From Mycobacterium europaeum (GTDB taxonomy: Bacteria > Actinomycetota > Actinomycetes > Mycobacteriales > Mycobacteriaceae), in assembly GCF_002102155.1 (NCBI RefSeq), contig NZ_LQOU01000021.1, forward strand, positions 124,001 through 188,000: 64,000 nt of DNA, in the 5' to 3' direction. Both the position numbers and the translations under genes were made by a program. The notes under the pieces were generated by a model. The model was not told the DNA's origin. It saw only the letters and a program-made list of their open reading frames with translations, and did no database searches. This document shows positions 53,454 through 62,419 of this stretch, piece by piece; the stretch's first letter is position 1; every line of letters starts with the position of its first letter.

Positions 53454-55087
53454 CACCCTGCCCCGCGTGGTGGCGGCGAGATGCGGGTGGAGACAGTCCG
53501 GGATTCGGTGATACCGGTGATGCGGGCGCTGATGTGGCGCAGGGCTGCGGAGATGACCAGGACGCGGTCACCGGCGCTGGCGTGTCCGGCGCGGTCGAAC
53601 TCCCACAGCATCTCATCGGTGTCGATCGGTTGCTGCTGCCTGCCGGTGCTCGCCGTCACGTCGTCAGCGAAATGGGCGGATTGCGTATCGTCCTGTCGCC
53701 CTGAATGTTTGGCTATCTGGTTACGGGTCCAGGTGGCGCGGGCGGCGCGCAGGGCACCCATGGTGGTCGAATAGCGCCGCGATTTGGTAGTGATGTGGCC
53801 GCGGTAGCCCAGGGTGTGCAGCCAGCGCCCAATCCCCGCCAACGACGGACCCGCGGACGCTGGGTGTTCGGCGAGTCCGGCGATGGTGGACAGGATGGCC
53901 CGCACATGTTCAGTAACGTCGAGTTCGCCGATCGCTTCTGCGGACAGCCGGCGCGCGGTGATGCCGAAGTCGTGCAGGGATTTGGTGACGTATTTCGCCA
54001 GATATGCCGCAACCCTGCGCGGCGACAACCGCGAGGCCGAAGCGACTGCGGTGTCGTCGACTTCGGAATCGCTTGCGGTTATTGGTTCGGGTGTCAATGG
54101 TTGGGTATCAATTTGGGTGCCGAACCGCACCGTGCGCACCCCGCCCGGGTTGGCGTAATCGTCGTCGCCGGCGGGCACGTCGATACTGACGCGACTGGCA
54201 GCGTGTTGGATCAAGGCGGCCAGCTCGGCGGCGGTGATCGCTGACGACCAGCCGGGATGCTGCTCGGCTACCGGACGAGACAACCTGCCACCCCGCGGGG
54301 CGGCGGGGCCGTGACGATCGTGGTCACCTGATTTCGTGGTGTCGTTGGTGGCGGGTGGCGGGTCGAGGCGGATCAGGGCATGGATGTGGGGTATGGCGCG
54401 GGCTTGCAATTCAACGACTTTGACGAAGCTGACCCGCACCGAGCCGGGCTTGACGCCAACTGTTTTCAGGTGCGTCGCCACGGCGCGCCGTAGTGCGATG
54501 GTGAACCGCCGCCACAGCTCGGGCAGATGCCAGGTGAACAAGATATGTCCCAGATAGTCGTAGCAGTCCGCGCACAATGGTTGGCCCACCAGAGGGTCAT
54601 CGACACTGTGGATTATGGTGCAGCGCAGGCAGTTTCCGTGCCGGCAGCGGCCCGCCGACCTGTTGGGTATGGCGTGACACGGAGTTCCGGTGGCGTTGTG
54701 CACGGCCCCGTAGCTGGGGGCGGTCAAGGTGGTGAACACTTGCGGACGGTTGGCGACCTCGACGGGTATGTCGTGGTGGCCGCCGGCGGCTCCGGCGTGC
54801 ACGAGTTGCCAGGTGTCGCGGGCGTAGAGGTCTGAGCATGACGGGCACACCGCGTGACGGCGGTTGTTGCAGCGCGTCCACACCGTGTGCTGACGCCCGG
54901 CGGTGTCGACACCGAGCAGCTGGATCGGGTGGGCGCAGTAACCGACCGATTCCACTCGCCGCCACCACGACCCGAAACCGGGTGAGGAGGCGCGCCGGCA
55001 CATCTGGGTGACCACCGCATCGGCATCGATGGTGGCCGGCAGGCCCGGCAGCACGATCACCGGGCTCTGCGTCGTTACGGTCTTCAC
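53453..55087 (-). CDS. RepSA-type replication initiator of an actinobacterial integrative element
   Basis: A 544-residue protein. Zinc-finger-like Cys pairs are near residues 70-90 (CNNRRHAVCPSC) and 135-175 (CRHGNCLRC, CADC). The HUH motif is PHIHALIRL (His234, His236), and the catalytic tyrosines are in AYLAKYVTKSL (Tyr362 and Tyr366). This is the rolling-circle relaxase type of pSAM2-like elements, so the excised circle should replicate. It starts with GTG inside the end of the FtsK-like gene (four-base overlap). Confidence 0.86.
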   Translation of the reverse strand: MKTVTTQSPVIVLPGLPATIDADAVVTQMCRRASSPGFGSWWRRVESVGYCAHPIQLLGVDTAGRQHTVWTRCNNRRHAVCPSCSDLYARDTWQLVHAGAAGGHHDIPVEVANRPQVFTTLTAPSYGAVHNATGTPCHAIPNRSAGRCRHGNCLRCTIIHSVDDPLVGQPLCADCYDYLGHILFTWHLPELWRRFTIALRRAVATHLKTVGVKPGSVRVSFVKVVELQARAIPHIHALIRLDPPPATNDTTKSGDHDRHGPAAPRGGRLSRPVAEQHPGWSSAITAAELAALIQHAASRVSIDVPAGDDDYANPGGVRTVRFGTQIDTQPLTPEPITASDSEVDDTAVASASRLSPRRVAAYLAKYVTKSLHDFGITARRLSAEAIGELDVTEHVRAILSTIAGLAEHPASAGPSLAGIGRWLHTLGYRGHITTKSRRYSTTMGALRAARATWTRNQIAKHSGRQDDTQSAHFADDVTASTGRQQQPIDTDEMLWEFDRAGHASAGDRVLVISAALRHISARITGITESRTVSTRISPPPRGAG

Positions 55088-56484
55088 CGATTTCCCTGTT
55101 CGCCTGAACGCGGTGCCCGAAAGGTGCGGGCCAACAAGGTGATATCGCGATCGGTGACGTGAAAGGCCCGGACCCGTATCGGGTCGGCGGTGCCATCGAT
55201 CATCACGTACCCGATGCCGGGGGTGGTATCAGCGATCAGGTCGCATTCGGCGCCGGCATCGCGGGCTCCTTGGCCCAAGACCATGGCGGTTTGGGTAGCC
55301 TCGGTCATCCGCAGCCCGATCCGCACGGTGAACAACTGCCGTACCGGCAGGGTGTCTTTGGCCGGGTCTTGCACCGCGGCTACCACCGATATCCCGACCG
55401 CACGCCCTTGGGATAACAGCAGGCCGAGGAGTTGTTCTGTCTCGGCGCGGAGTTTGCGGTCGGTGACATAGGCGGTCAGCGCGGCGATCTCATCAATGAT
55501 CAGCACGATCAACGGCTCAGCGAGGGCGGGGGTGTGCAGGCGGGTGTGCCCGCGCAGCCGGGTGGCGCGGGTCTGCATCAGCTTCACCAGCTCGCGCAGC
55601 AGTTCCACGGTGGGCTGACCGGTGTGGTAGCAGAACCGGGCGAACAGCGGCGCGCCAGCACCGAGTTCCATGCCGCCTTTGGGGTCGATCACCCACAACC
55701 GCACCCGCCCCGTTTTAACGTGGGGTGCCAGCCCGGCGATCAGCGACCACAACACCGAGCCTTTGCCGGCTCCGGTGGCACCGGCGGCCAGGATGTGCTG
55801 GCCCAACACCGGTAGGTGCCACCAGCGCCGCGATTCGGTGACCCCGACCCGCACCGCGCCCAGATCGACCGCCGAACCCGGGGTTGGCATGGGCACCGCG
55901 ATCGGCTGGCCGAGCACATCCCCGCGGCCGATGATGATCCGCAGCTGGCCCGGCGTGGTGGCGCGGATCGTCAACCGCTGCGCGTCCCAGGTCGCCGCCA
56001 GTGCGAGGGCGCGTTTCTGCCAGTCGGCAATCGACTGGCCGGTCACCACCTTGACGATCAGCACGTCGGCGTGATGGCCGATCCGCACCGATTGCAGGGC
56101 AGGCACCAACGTGCGTTCACCCAGTTTGGCGGTCAGGCCGTGCAGGGCGCAGACCGATTCCCAGTTGCGGTGATAACGCCACCACGCCCAGAAACGCTGC
56201 CGCAGCGGAGCGCTGACCCACCGGGTGAATGAGGCCGGCTGGCACACCCACCAGCCGAGGTATGCCACGGCCTCCACAACGGCGGTCAAAACGCCGGCTC
56301 GGGCGCCGTGACTGAAACCGACCCAGATGGCGACGACGGTGGGAATGCTCAGGGAGGGAAACAGGATTGCCCACCACAGCAGATACCCGGCGGCTTTGAG
56401 TAGTCCGACGATCAGCTCGCCGATCCAGTCATCATCGGGTGATGGATTGTTGTTGTGGTTCTTACGGTTTGGACTATTCGACAT
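55084..56484 (-). CDS. FtsK/SpoIIIE-type DNA translocase (TraB/TraSA-like conjugation protein)
   Basis: A 466-residue protein with two N-terminal transmembrane segments (WWAILFPSLSIPTVVAIWV, and AVVEAVAYLGWWV), then an ATPase domain: Walker A GATGAGKGS at 235-243, Walker B LIVLIIDEIA at about 325-334. In actinobacteria such proteins move double-stranded DNA between mycelia or cells with no other conjugation gene. The combination with RepSA is the defining pair of AICEs. It follows the small gene at 56586 on the same strand after a hairpin. Confidence 0.87.
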   Translation of the reverse strand: MSNSPNRKNHNNNPSPDDDWIGELIVGLLKAAGYLLWWAILFPSLSIPTVVAIWVGFSHGARAGVLTAVVEAVAYLGWWVCQPASFTRWVSAPLRQRFWAWWRYHRNWESVCALHGLTAKLGERTLVPALQSVRIGHHADVLIVKVVTGQSIADWQKRALALAATWDAQRLTIRATTPGQLRIIIGRGDVLGQPIAVPMPTPGSAVDLGAVRVGVTESRRWWHLPVLGQHILAAGATGAGKGSVLWSLIAGLAPHVKTGRVRLWVIDPKGGMELGAGAPLFARFCYHTGQPTVELLRELVKLMQTRATRLRGHTRLHTPALAEPLIVLIIDEIAALTAYVTDRKLRAETEQLLGLLLSQGRAVGISVVAAVQDPAKDTLPVRQLFTVRIGLRMTEATQTAMVLGQGARDAGAECDLIADTTPGIGYVMIDGTADPIRVRAFHVTDRDITLLARTFRAPRSGEQGNR

Positions 56485-56530
56485 GACGGTCTGCCTTCAC
56501 TTACGACGGGGAAAGAAGGGGCGGGAGCGT

Positions 56531-56577
56531 CGGCCCGGCAGCCCATAGGCGCACGCTGTCGCGGGGCTGCCGGGCCG
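56531..56577. terminator. GC-rich hairpin between the small gene and the translocase gene
   Basis: CGGCCCGGCAGCCC at 56531-56544 is exactly complementary to 56564-56577, a 14-bp stem around a 19-base loop. It lies directly after the stop of the gene at 56586 and before the start of the translocase, so it probably attenuates transcription in the minus direction. Confidence 0.5.
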
Positions 56578-56585
56578 GCCTGCGG

Positions 56586-56921
56586 TTACCGGGCCTGCTG
56601 GCCCGTCTTGACGGTGGCGAGGTCGGTGGCGGTGATGGCTTCGGCGCGGTACGCGATGCCCGAGCGGCCGTCTTGCGACCACGGCAACGCCACCAGACCC
56701 GTCACAGACACCGGCTGGCCGACAACGACTTTCGGTTCCCCGACCACGGTGACCGCCAGCACTTCACCGCCGGTGGCGTCCAGGGCGATCAGCTGCACCT
56801 GCCACAACGCCTGCCCGGTGGCCTTGTCCACGCGCGGTGCACCGGTGTCGAAATTCGTGCGCTGCTCGGGAATCCGAGTACAGAGGAACGTCACCCCGGT
56901 GGTGTCGATACGTAACTTCAT
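56586..56921 (-). CDS. Small accessory protein of the integrative element (OB-fold-like, unknown)
   Basis: A 111-residue protein starting MKLRIDTTGVTFLCTRIPEQ, with alternating strand segments (LWQVQLIALDATGGEVLAV, QPVSVTGLVALPW) and a final helix. Proteins of this size and look stand in front of the translocase in other actinobacterial elements; single-strand DNA or regulatory binding is a guess. A GGAAGG stands 10 bp before the ATG. Confidence 0.6.
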   Translation of the reverse strand: MKLRIDTTGVTFLCTRIPEQRTNFDTGAPRVDKATGQALWQVQLIALDATGGEVLAVTVVGEPKVVVGQPVSVTGLVALPWSQDGRSGIAYRAEAITATDLATVKTGQQAR

Positions 56922-57073
56922 GGATTGCTGTCCTTCCTTGCGGTGTTGGCGCGGTCTGTTCGGCCGCGACTCAAGGACAGCGCCATCCCGGATGCGCCCG
57001 GAAGTGACAGGCAGTGATACTGGTGATGACCGCACACGCGCACACGTAGCTGACCTGCGCTGATGTATGCGGC
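56922..57073. promoter_or_regulatory. Divergent promoter region of the transfer and regulator genes
   Basis: The 152-bp spacer separates the minus-strand small/translocase/rep unit from the plus-strand regulator. It contains a short palindrome CAGTGATACTG at 57012-57022 and several GTGA(T/C) repeats nearby, which could be operators for the HTH regulator. No classical -35/-10 pair is convincing by eye. Confidence 0.35.
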
Positions 57074-58288
57074 ATGATCGAAGCCATGGCCGCAGTCGAC
57101 CCGATCCGGGCACTCAATGCGCAGCGGCTCAGCCAAGCCCGCAAACGCTACGGCTACAGCTTGCGTGAGTTGGCGATCGAGGTCGAAAACGTGCGCAAGC
57201 TACGCGGCGACCCCGACCTGCCCGCGCGGGAATCCCTGCGGCAAAAAATCGCCCAGATCGAGCGGACCGGAATGCTCGGCCCGCTGTGGCGTGAAGACCT
57301 GGCCGCGGTGTTCGGCGTCGAACCCGACGAAATGTTCAGCGTGCCGATCGCCACCGAGCTGCCGCACCCGCTGCTGATACAACTACCCGTCGACCGTGAC
57401 GTACTCGCCGTCATCGAGGCCCAGCAACATGCCCACATCCAAGCTGAGCACACCTTCGGCCCCCAACACGCCCGCCCCCTGGTGGAATCCGATCTGGTCA
57501 CCATCGAATCCCTGATTGCCCACGCACCCTCGCAGGTCAAGGCAGAGATGCGGCGCGCCGCTGGGGCTATCGCCGAAGTTGCCGGGTGGATCGCCCAAGA
57601 CCTCGGAGATCACGCCGCCGCGGAGAAGCTCACCCACACCGCAGCCCTGCACCTACGTACGGCCGGCCCGCCATTCAACGCCATGATCTTGATGCGCCAA
57701 TCCAACATTCTCACCCGCACCAACCCCGACCTGGCCACCGCCTTGGCCACCGATGCCGCCGACCTCATCGACGGCCACGACGTGGGTCGCCTGGCCGCCA
57801 GCATCGCCCGCCAACAGGCCCTTGCCGAGCTGGCCAATCACAATGAGCGGGGATTTCATCGCTACGCCGCCGCAGCCCTCGAACTCGGTGACCTGCAACC
57901 CCACCCGCATGATCATGCGATCTATGCCCACGGCGCCTACGTCGCCAGCGAGATCGCCTCCGGCTACCTGCGCATCGGTGACCCGGATAAAGCCCTAACC
58001 CTGCTCGCCGGGCACCATCACGCCTGGACATCACAGCAGCACCGCGATCAGACCGTGGCCGATATGCGACTCCTGCACGCCTACATCGCCACCGGCGAAT
58101 ACCAGCAAGCACTGGCACTGACCGCCGCAGCGATCCCGGGCTACCTGGCCGCGCCCTCGCAGCGAGCCAGGATTCATCTGGCCAGGGCAGGCACAATCGT
58201 GCGAGACCGTCGACGGCGAAACAAAGACCCGATCCTGCAACAGCTCGCCGGCCGCATCAAAAACGCCACCCAAGGAGTCACCCCGTGA
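57074..58288 (+). CDS. HTH (XRE-type) transcriptional regulator with TPR-like helical domain
   Basis: A 404-residue protein. Residues about 14-85 carry a helix-turn-helix (AQRLSQARKRYGYSLRELAIE, then REDLAAVFGVEPDEMF), and the remaining ~300 residues are paired helices of TPR type (AAGAIAEVAGWIAQDLGDHA, AYVASEIASGYLRIGDPDKA, LLHAYIATGEYQQALALTAA), as in regulators that sense peptides. It is divergent from the transfer operon and overlaps the creatininase gene. It probably controls excision or transfer. ATG 57074 or 57086. Confidence 0.8.
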   Translation: MIEAMAAVDPIRALNAQRLSQARKRYGYSLRELAIEVENVRKLRGDPDLPARESLRQKIAQIERTGMLGPLWREDLAAVFGVEPDEMFSVPIATELPHPLLIQLPVDRDVLAVIEAQQHAHIQAEHTFGPQHARPLVESDLVTIESLIAHAPSQVKAEMRRAAGAIAEVAGWIAQDLGDHAAAEKLTHTAALHLRTAGPPFNAMILMRQSNILTRTNPDLATALATDAADLIDGHDVGRLAASIARQQALAELANHNERGFHRYAAAALELGDLQPHPHDHAIYAHGAYVASEIASGYLRIGDPDKALTLLAGHHHAWTSQQHRDQTVADMRLLHAYIATGEYQQALALTAAAIPGYLAAPSQRARIHLARAGTIVRDRRRRNKDPILQQLAGRIKNATQGVTP

Positions 58289-59007
58289 GCCGTCGAATCA
58301 TCCCCGACACCACCACCACCACCGACCCCGCGGCCACCCACACGGTCGCGGTGCTGCCGGTCGGCTCATTCGAACAACACGGCCCCTACCTTCCGCTGGG
58401 CACCGACACCCTCATCGCCACTGCCATCGCATCCGCAATCAATCAGCACCACAACGTATTTCAGCTACCACCGGTCGCGTTCAGCTGCTCCCACGAACAC
58501 GCCGCCTACCCCGGCACCATCAGCATCAGCGCCACCACCTTGGCCGCGATCGTCGCTGACATCATCGAATCGCTGGCACAGCAGAACATCGCCGGGCTGA
58601 TCGTCGTCAACGGCCACGGCGGCAACGCCGTACTCACCAACGTCGTCCAACAAGCCAACCACCCCAACAACCCCGTCAAGGTTGGGCTCTACCCCAGCCG
58701 CGAAGACTGGACCGAAGCCCGCACCGCCGCAGGAATCCACAGCAGCAACCACGACGACATGCACGCCGGCGAACTAGAGACCTCCATCCTGCTCGCCACC
58801 CATCCCGACTACCTGCGCGACGGCTGGCAGACCAGCGACCACACAGCCAACGACCGCCGCTACCTCACCAGCCTCGGCATCCACGCCTACACGCCCACCG
58901 GCGTCATCGGCTCACCATCCCAGGCCACCGCCGCCAAGGGCAGCAGTGCCCTCGACCACCTCGGCCGCAACGCCGACACCCTGATCGAACTCCTCACCAC
59001 ACGTTGA
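58285..59007 (+). CDS. Creatininase-family metalloenzyme
   Basis: A 240-residue protein with the creatininase motifs: VLPVGSFEQHGPYLPLGTDT near residues 23-42 (Glu and His metal ligands), SCSHEHAAYPGTISI, LIVVNGHGGNAVL near 104-116 and DMHAGELETSILL near 152-164. All metal ligands seem present. Family members cleave cyclic amides or process peptides (as in mycofactocin MftE). The GTG start overlaps the regulator stop (GTGA), so the pair is co-translated, a common combination in actinobacterial integrative elements. Confidence 0.83.
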   Translation: MSRRIIPDTTTTTDPAATHTVAVLPVGSFEQHGPYLPLGTDTLIATAIASAINQHHNVFQLPPVAFSCSHEHAAYPGTISISATTLAAIVADIIESLAQQNIAGLIVVNGHGGNAVLTNVVQQANHPNNPVKVGLYPSREDWTEARTAAGIHSSNHDDMHAGELETSILLATHPDYLRDGWQTSDHTANDRRYLTSLGIHAYTPTGVIGSPSQATAAKGSSALDHLGRNADTLIELLTTR

Positions 59008-59969
59008 GCACAAGCGACAGCTCGGCGGCTACCTTCCGGGCTTCGCTGCGCTCCCTTCGCTTCCGTCCGCTGGCGCTCCCGTCCGCGCCGGTCGCTCCAC
59101 TGCGCCCTGCGTCCGCCGCCGAGCACCAGACCAGCGCCCACCACTCAGTGAGAACACCGGCCGTGTTCGCGCCTGCCACCGCCAGGCCAACGGCGTTTGC
59201 GCCTCTCGCGCGGCGACCAGAGCCGGGCCAGACCGCCGGCCACCGTGGGACACATGCCCTGACCTCGCACGTGAGGACTTTCTTTACTGCTATCAAGCTC
59301 GCCGGCGCGGGGCTGCTGCTCGAGCAGTTCGTCGACTTCGCCGATGCGGCCGATACCGACACGATCACGACAGAGCTGGCGGTGCAGTGGGCCACAATGC
59401 CGCCGGGTAGCTCCTCAACCTGGCACGCGCAACGGCTGAGCGTGGTGCGCTGTTTCGCCCGCTGGGTGCAGGCCTTCGATCCGGCCGTCGAGGTGCCGCC
59501 GGTCGATGTGCTGCCGACCCGCACCAGGCGCGCCACGCCGTATCTGTATTCCGACGCCGATGTCGCCGCCTTGATGGCCGGGGCCGGGCGGCTGCGCTCA
59601 CCGCTGGCCGCCGCGACGATGCAGACATTCATCGGGCTGGTGTTCGCCACGGGGCTGCGGCGCGGGGAGGCGCTGAGTCTGGACCGCGGCGATTTCGACC
59701 CGGCCACCGGCGTGTTGACGATACGTGAGGCGAAATTCCACAAGCCCCGACAACTGCCGTTGCACCCCTCCACCACGGCCGCGCTCACCGCCTACGCAGC
59801 GCGCCGGGACCGGCTGTGTCCGCATCCGCGCACGGGCGCGTTGTTGGTGTCCACCACCGGTGCCCGACTGGCGGCCACCACGGTGTCACAGACGTTCCGA
59901 ACGCTGTTGCGCGAGAACGGGATCGGGCAACACTGCCCGGCATGTCGCCCGCGCATTCACGACGCCCGG
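59004..59969 (+). pseudogene. Tyrosine recombinase, 5' part (split by the RIT element)
   Basis: The open frame gives recognisable recombinase sequence from about 59260 on: FFTAIKLAGAGLLLEQFVDF, TELAVQWATMP, WHAQRLSVVRCFARWVQ, PYLYSDADVAALMAG, the catalytic Arg in FATGLRRGEALSL, and RPRIHDAR at the break. The first ~85 codons are not recombinase-like, so the 5' end is probably lost. After HDAR the frame enters the RIT inverted repeat. The rest of the gene resumes at 63590. The two parts join in frame as HDAR-HTFAVNTL. Confidence 0.8.
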
Positions 59970-60094
59970 CATTATGCGGACGGCCGGGTTATGTGCCCTG
60001 CCATGGTGATTCGGCTGGTGGGGACGGTACCGGTGGTGGTTTCGTCTACATAATCCTGGCGGCTGTCGGAGTCAGCGTCCCAGTGTGTCGAGCC
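59970..60094 (+). repeat. RIT left terminal inverted repeat (125 bp)
   Basis: Bases 59970-60094 are an exact reverse complement of 63437-63561 over 125 positions. The first base pair may belong to the target. Beyond 60094 only weak similarity remains. Confidence 0.9.
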
Positions 60095-60201
60095 GGCCGG
60101 TAGGGCGCCGTGGACCGGCCTTCGGCGGCGTCGGCCGCAGCCGGTATCGGCGAAGAATCGCTTTTTTGTTCATTGCACTACCGGATGCAGAGGTGATTCT
60201 C

Positions 60202-61470
60202 ATGGGAGACGCAGATGTCAGGGCCGCCGTCGGCGCTGTGTTGGCGGTGTTGCGCGAGGTTGGCAGGGCTGAGGGCACCGTCCGACGCCACCAGGTCGTA
60301 CTGGATCGGTTCGCGGTCTTTTTGGCCGGGCGCGGCCTGGACACGGCCAGCGAGCAGGTGTGTATCGACTTCATCACCAACCAGACCGGGGTCAGGTTGG
60401 GGTCGTTGCGGCAGTCGGTCAGGGATAGGGATGTCTCGGCGGTCCGCCGGCCGGTGCTGTTGATGGCCGAGGCGCTGGCCGGTCGGACGGTCGAGGTTGA
60501 TCGGTCGGCCGTTGCGCCCGCGGACGGCTGTCCGGTGAAGTTCCGTGCGCTCAGGGATGACTACCTCGCTTCGTGTCATCGGCGCGGTAATGCCGAGGCA
60601 ACTTTGATCGCCAAGGACAAGGCGGTCAGCCGGTTCTTGGGCTACCTGCACGAGGTGGGCGCCGACAACCTGGCGGTGCTGGGTGTGCGTGACGTGTCGG
60701 GCTTCCTGGTGCATCAACGTGGCTTGCGGCGCAAGACGATTGCGTCCATGAGGTCGTGTCTGGCGGACTTTTTGGTCTTTTCGGCCGCTGCGGGCAAAAC
60801 ACCGCAGGGTCTGGCGGATCGGCTGCCGCCGCACCGGCATGTCCGCCACGAGTCCGAGCCGTATCTGTGGACCGCAGACGAGATCCGGCGGGTGCTGGCC
60901 GTGATTGACCGCGCCTCGGCCACCGGTAAACGTGACTACGCGATGATCCTGGCGACCGCTCGGCTGGGGCTTCGGATTTCGGATCTGCGTCACATGGAGT
61001 TGAGGGACCTGGACTGGCGGGCCAAGCAGATCACGATCGTTCAGCATAAGACGGGCCGACCGTTGAGGCTGCCGCTGCTGGCCGACGTCGGCTGGGCGAT
61101 CATCGACTACATCCGGGGCGGCCGCCCCGACACCGCCTGCCCGAAGGTGTTCGTCAAACACCGCCACCCGTTCGACACGTTCGGGTCCGCCTCATCGGTC
61201 GCCTCCCGGCTCTCGCGACACGCCGCCCGCGCCGGGATCGCGTTCTCACCCGGACAGGTCTGCGGGATGCACTCCCTGCGTGGCGCGCTGGCAGTGGCCA
61301 TGATCGGCAACGGCGCGCCGATGCCGGTGATCTCGGCGGTATTGGGACACGCCTCAAGTGATACGACCCAGTCCTACTACCTTCGGTTCGACGTCGAACG
61401 GCTGCGGTGTTGCGCATTGGACGTCGAGGACGTCCTCGAACGGGCCGGGGCGGGTGAGCGCGGTGCCTGA
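60202..61470 (+). CDS. ritA: RIT tyrosine recombinase A
   Basis: A 422-residue tyrosine recombinase, first of the trio. An N-terminal SAM-like DNA-binding domain lies in about 100-210. Catalytic residues: Arg in ARLGLRISDLRHM, Lys in HKTGRPLRL, HxxR in MHSLRGALA, and His/Tyr in LGHASSDTTQSYYLRF. The ATG at 60202 is preferred; the frame is open upstream into the inverted repeat. Confidence 0.85.
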   Translation: MGDADVRAAVGAVLAVLREVGRAEGTVRRHQVVLDRFAVFLAGRGLDTASEQVCIDFITNQTGVRLGSLRQSVRDRDVSAVRRPVLLMAEALAGRTVEVDRSAVAPADGCPVKFRALRDDYLASCHRRGNAEATLIAKDKAVSRFLGYLHEVGADNLAVLGVRDVSGFLVHQRGLRRKTIASMRSCLADFLVFSAAAGKTPQGLADRLPPHRHVRHESEPYLWTADEIRRVLAVIDRASATGKRDYAMILATARLGLRISDLRHMELRDLDWRAKQITIVQHKTGRPLRLPLLADVGWAIIDYIRGGRPDTACPKVFVKHRHPFDTFGSASSVASRLSRHAARAGIAFSPGQVCGMHSLRGALAVAMIGNGAPMPVISAVLGHASSDTTQSYYLRFDVERLRCCALDVEDVLERAGAGERGA

Positions 61471-62419
61471 CACGACGCTGCCGGACCTGGTCGCCGATCT
61501 GGTCGCTGTTCGCCACGCCGGCGGGTACCGGTTCAACATCCAGGAACGGGTGCTGCGCCAGTTCACCGAGCACTGCCGGCGGGAGGGCTACCCGGATGGG
61601 TCGATCACCAAAGAAGCGGTCGAGGGGTTCCTCTATGGCCCTCACCTGCGGTCCTCCACGATCCGACGCAACCAGTTGGCGCTGCGCCAACTGGTTGAGC
61701 ACGCCCAAGGCGTCGGCTGGCACGCCTACATCCCAGCCGCGACAACTCGGGTCCGTGTGCGCCACCAGCCGCCGTATGTGCTCACCGACGACGAGGTGCG
61801 CCGCTTGTTCGCCGCGATCGACACCCAGCCCATGTCGGCCTACTCGAACAAGGCGCTGGTCGACCCGGTCCTGTTCCGGATGTTGTACGGCGCCGGCCTG
61901 AGGGTTTCCGAGGCGCTCCACCTGCGGTTGTCGGACGTGGACACAAGCGCCGCGACGCTACACATCCGCGACACGAAAAACGGTGCGGGCCGGAGGATTC
62001 CGATCACCGGTCGGCTCACCGCTGCCTTGCAGGGCTACACCGCGGCTGCTCATCCAGCCCCCGAGCACAGCGACTACGTGTTCTACAGCAGGGCCGCGGG
62101 CAGGCCGATCAACCAGGCGACGATATACGTGCGGTTCCGCAGCTACCTGGCCGACGCCGGCATCGCCCACTTCACCGGCGGACCGCACCCGCACTCGCTG
62201 CGCCATGGCTTCGCCGTGACCAACCTGCGGCGCTGGGCCGCAGATAACGCGGACCTGACCGTGATGCTGCCCTACCTGGCCTGCTACATGGGCCACGCCG
62301 ACCTTCGCGGCACCCAGTACTACCTGAGGTTGACCGCCGACGCCTACCCCGACGTGATGGCCAAAGCCCAACTCCGGTTCGGCTACGTCATCCCCGCCCC
62401 ACCCGAGGAGCAGCCGTGA
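61454..62419 (+). CDS. ritB: RIT tyrosine recombinase B
   Basis: A 321-residue tyrosine recombinase. Catalytic residues: Arg in YGAGLRVSEALHL, Lys in IRDTKNGAGRRIPI, HxxR in PHSLRHGFAV, and His/Tyr in MGHADLRGTQYYLRL. The start is a GTG at 61454 (or 61463) inside the end of ritA, so it is translationally coupled; its TGA overlaps the ritC GTG. Confidence 0.85.
   Translation: MSAVPDTTLPDLVADLVAVRHAGGYRFNIQERVLRQFTEHCRREGYPDGSITKEAVEGFLYGPHLRSSTIRRNQLALRQLVEHAQGVGWHAYIPAATTRVRVRHQPPYVLTDDEVRRLFAAIDTQPMSAYSNKALVDPVLFRMLYGAGLRVSEALHLRLSDVDTSAATLHIRDTKNGAGRRIPITGRLTAALQGYTAAAHPAPEHSDYVFYSRAAGRPINQATIYVRFRSYLADAGIAHFTGGPHPHSLRHGFAVTNLRRWAADNADLTVMLPYLACYMGHADLRGTQYYLRLTADAYPDVMAKAQLRFGYVIPAPPEEQP

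Noticed and set aside
59004..59255. N-terminal extension of the split recombinase
   Set aside because: Although open, it is Arg/Ala/Pro-rich with repeated CTTCGCTGCGCTCC-like DNA and has no recombinase similarity; probably a fusion of flanking sequence.
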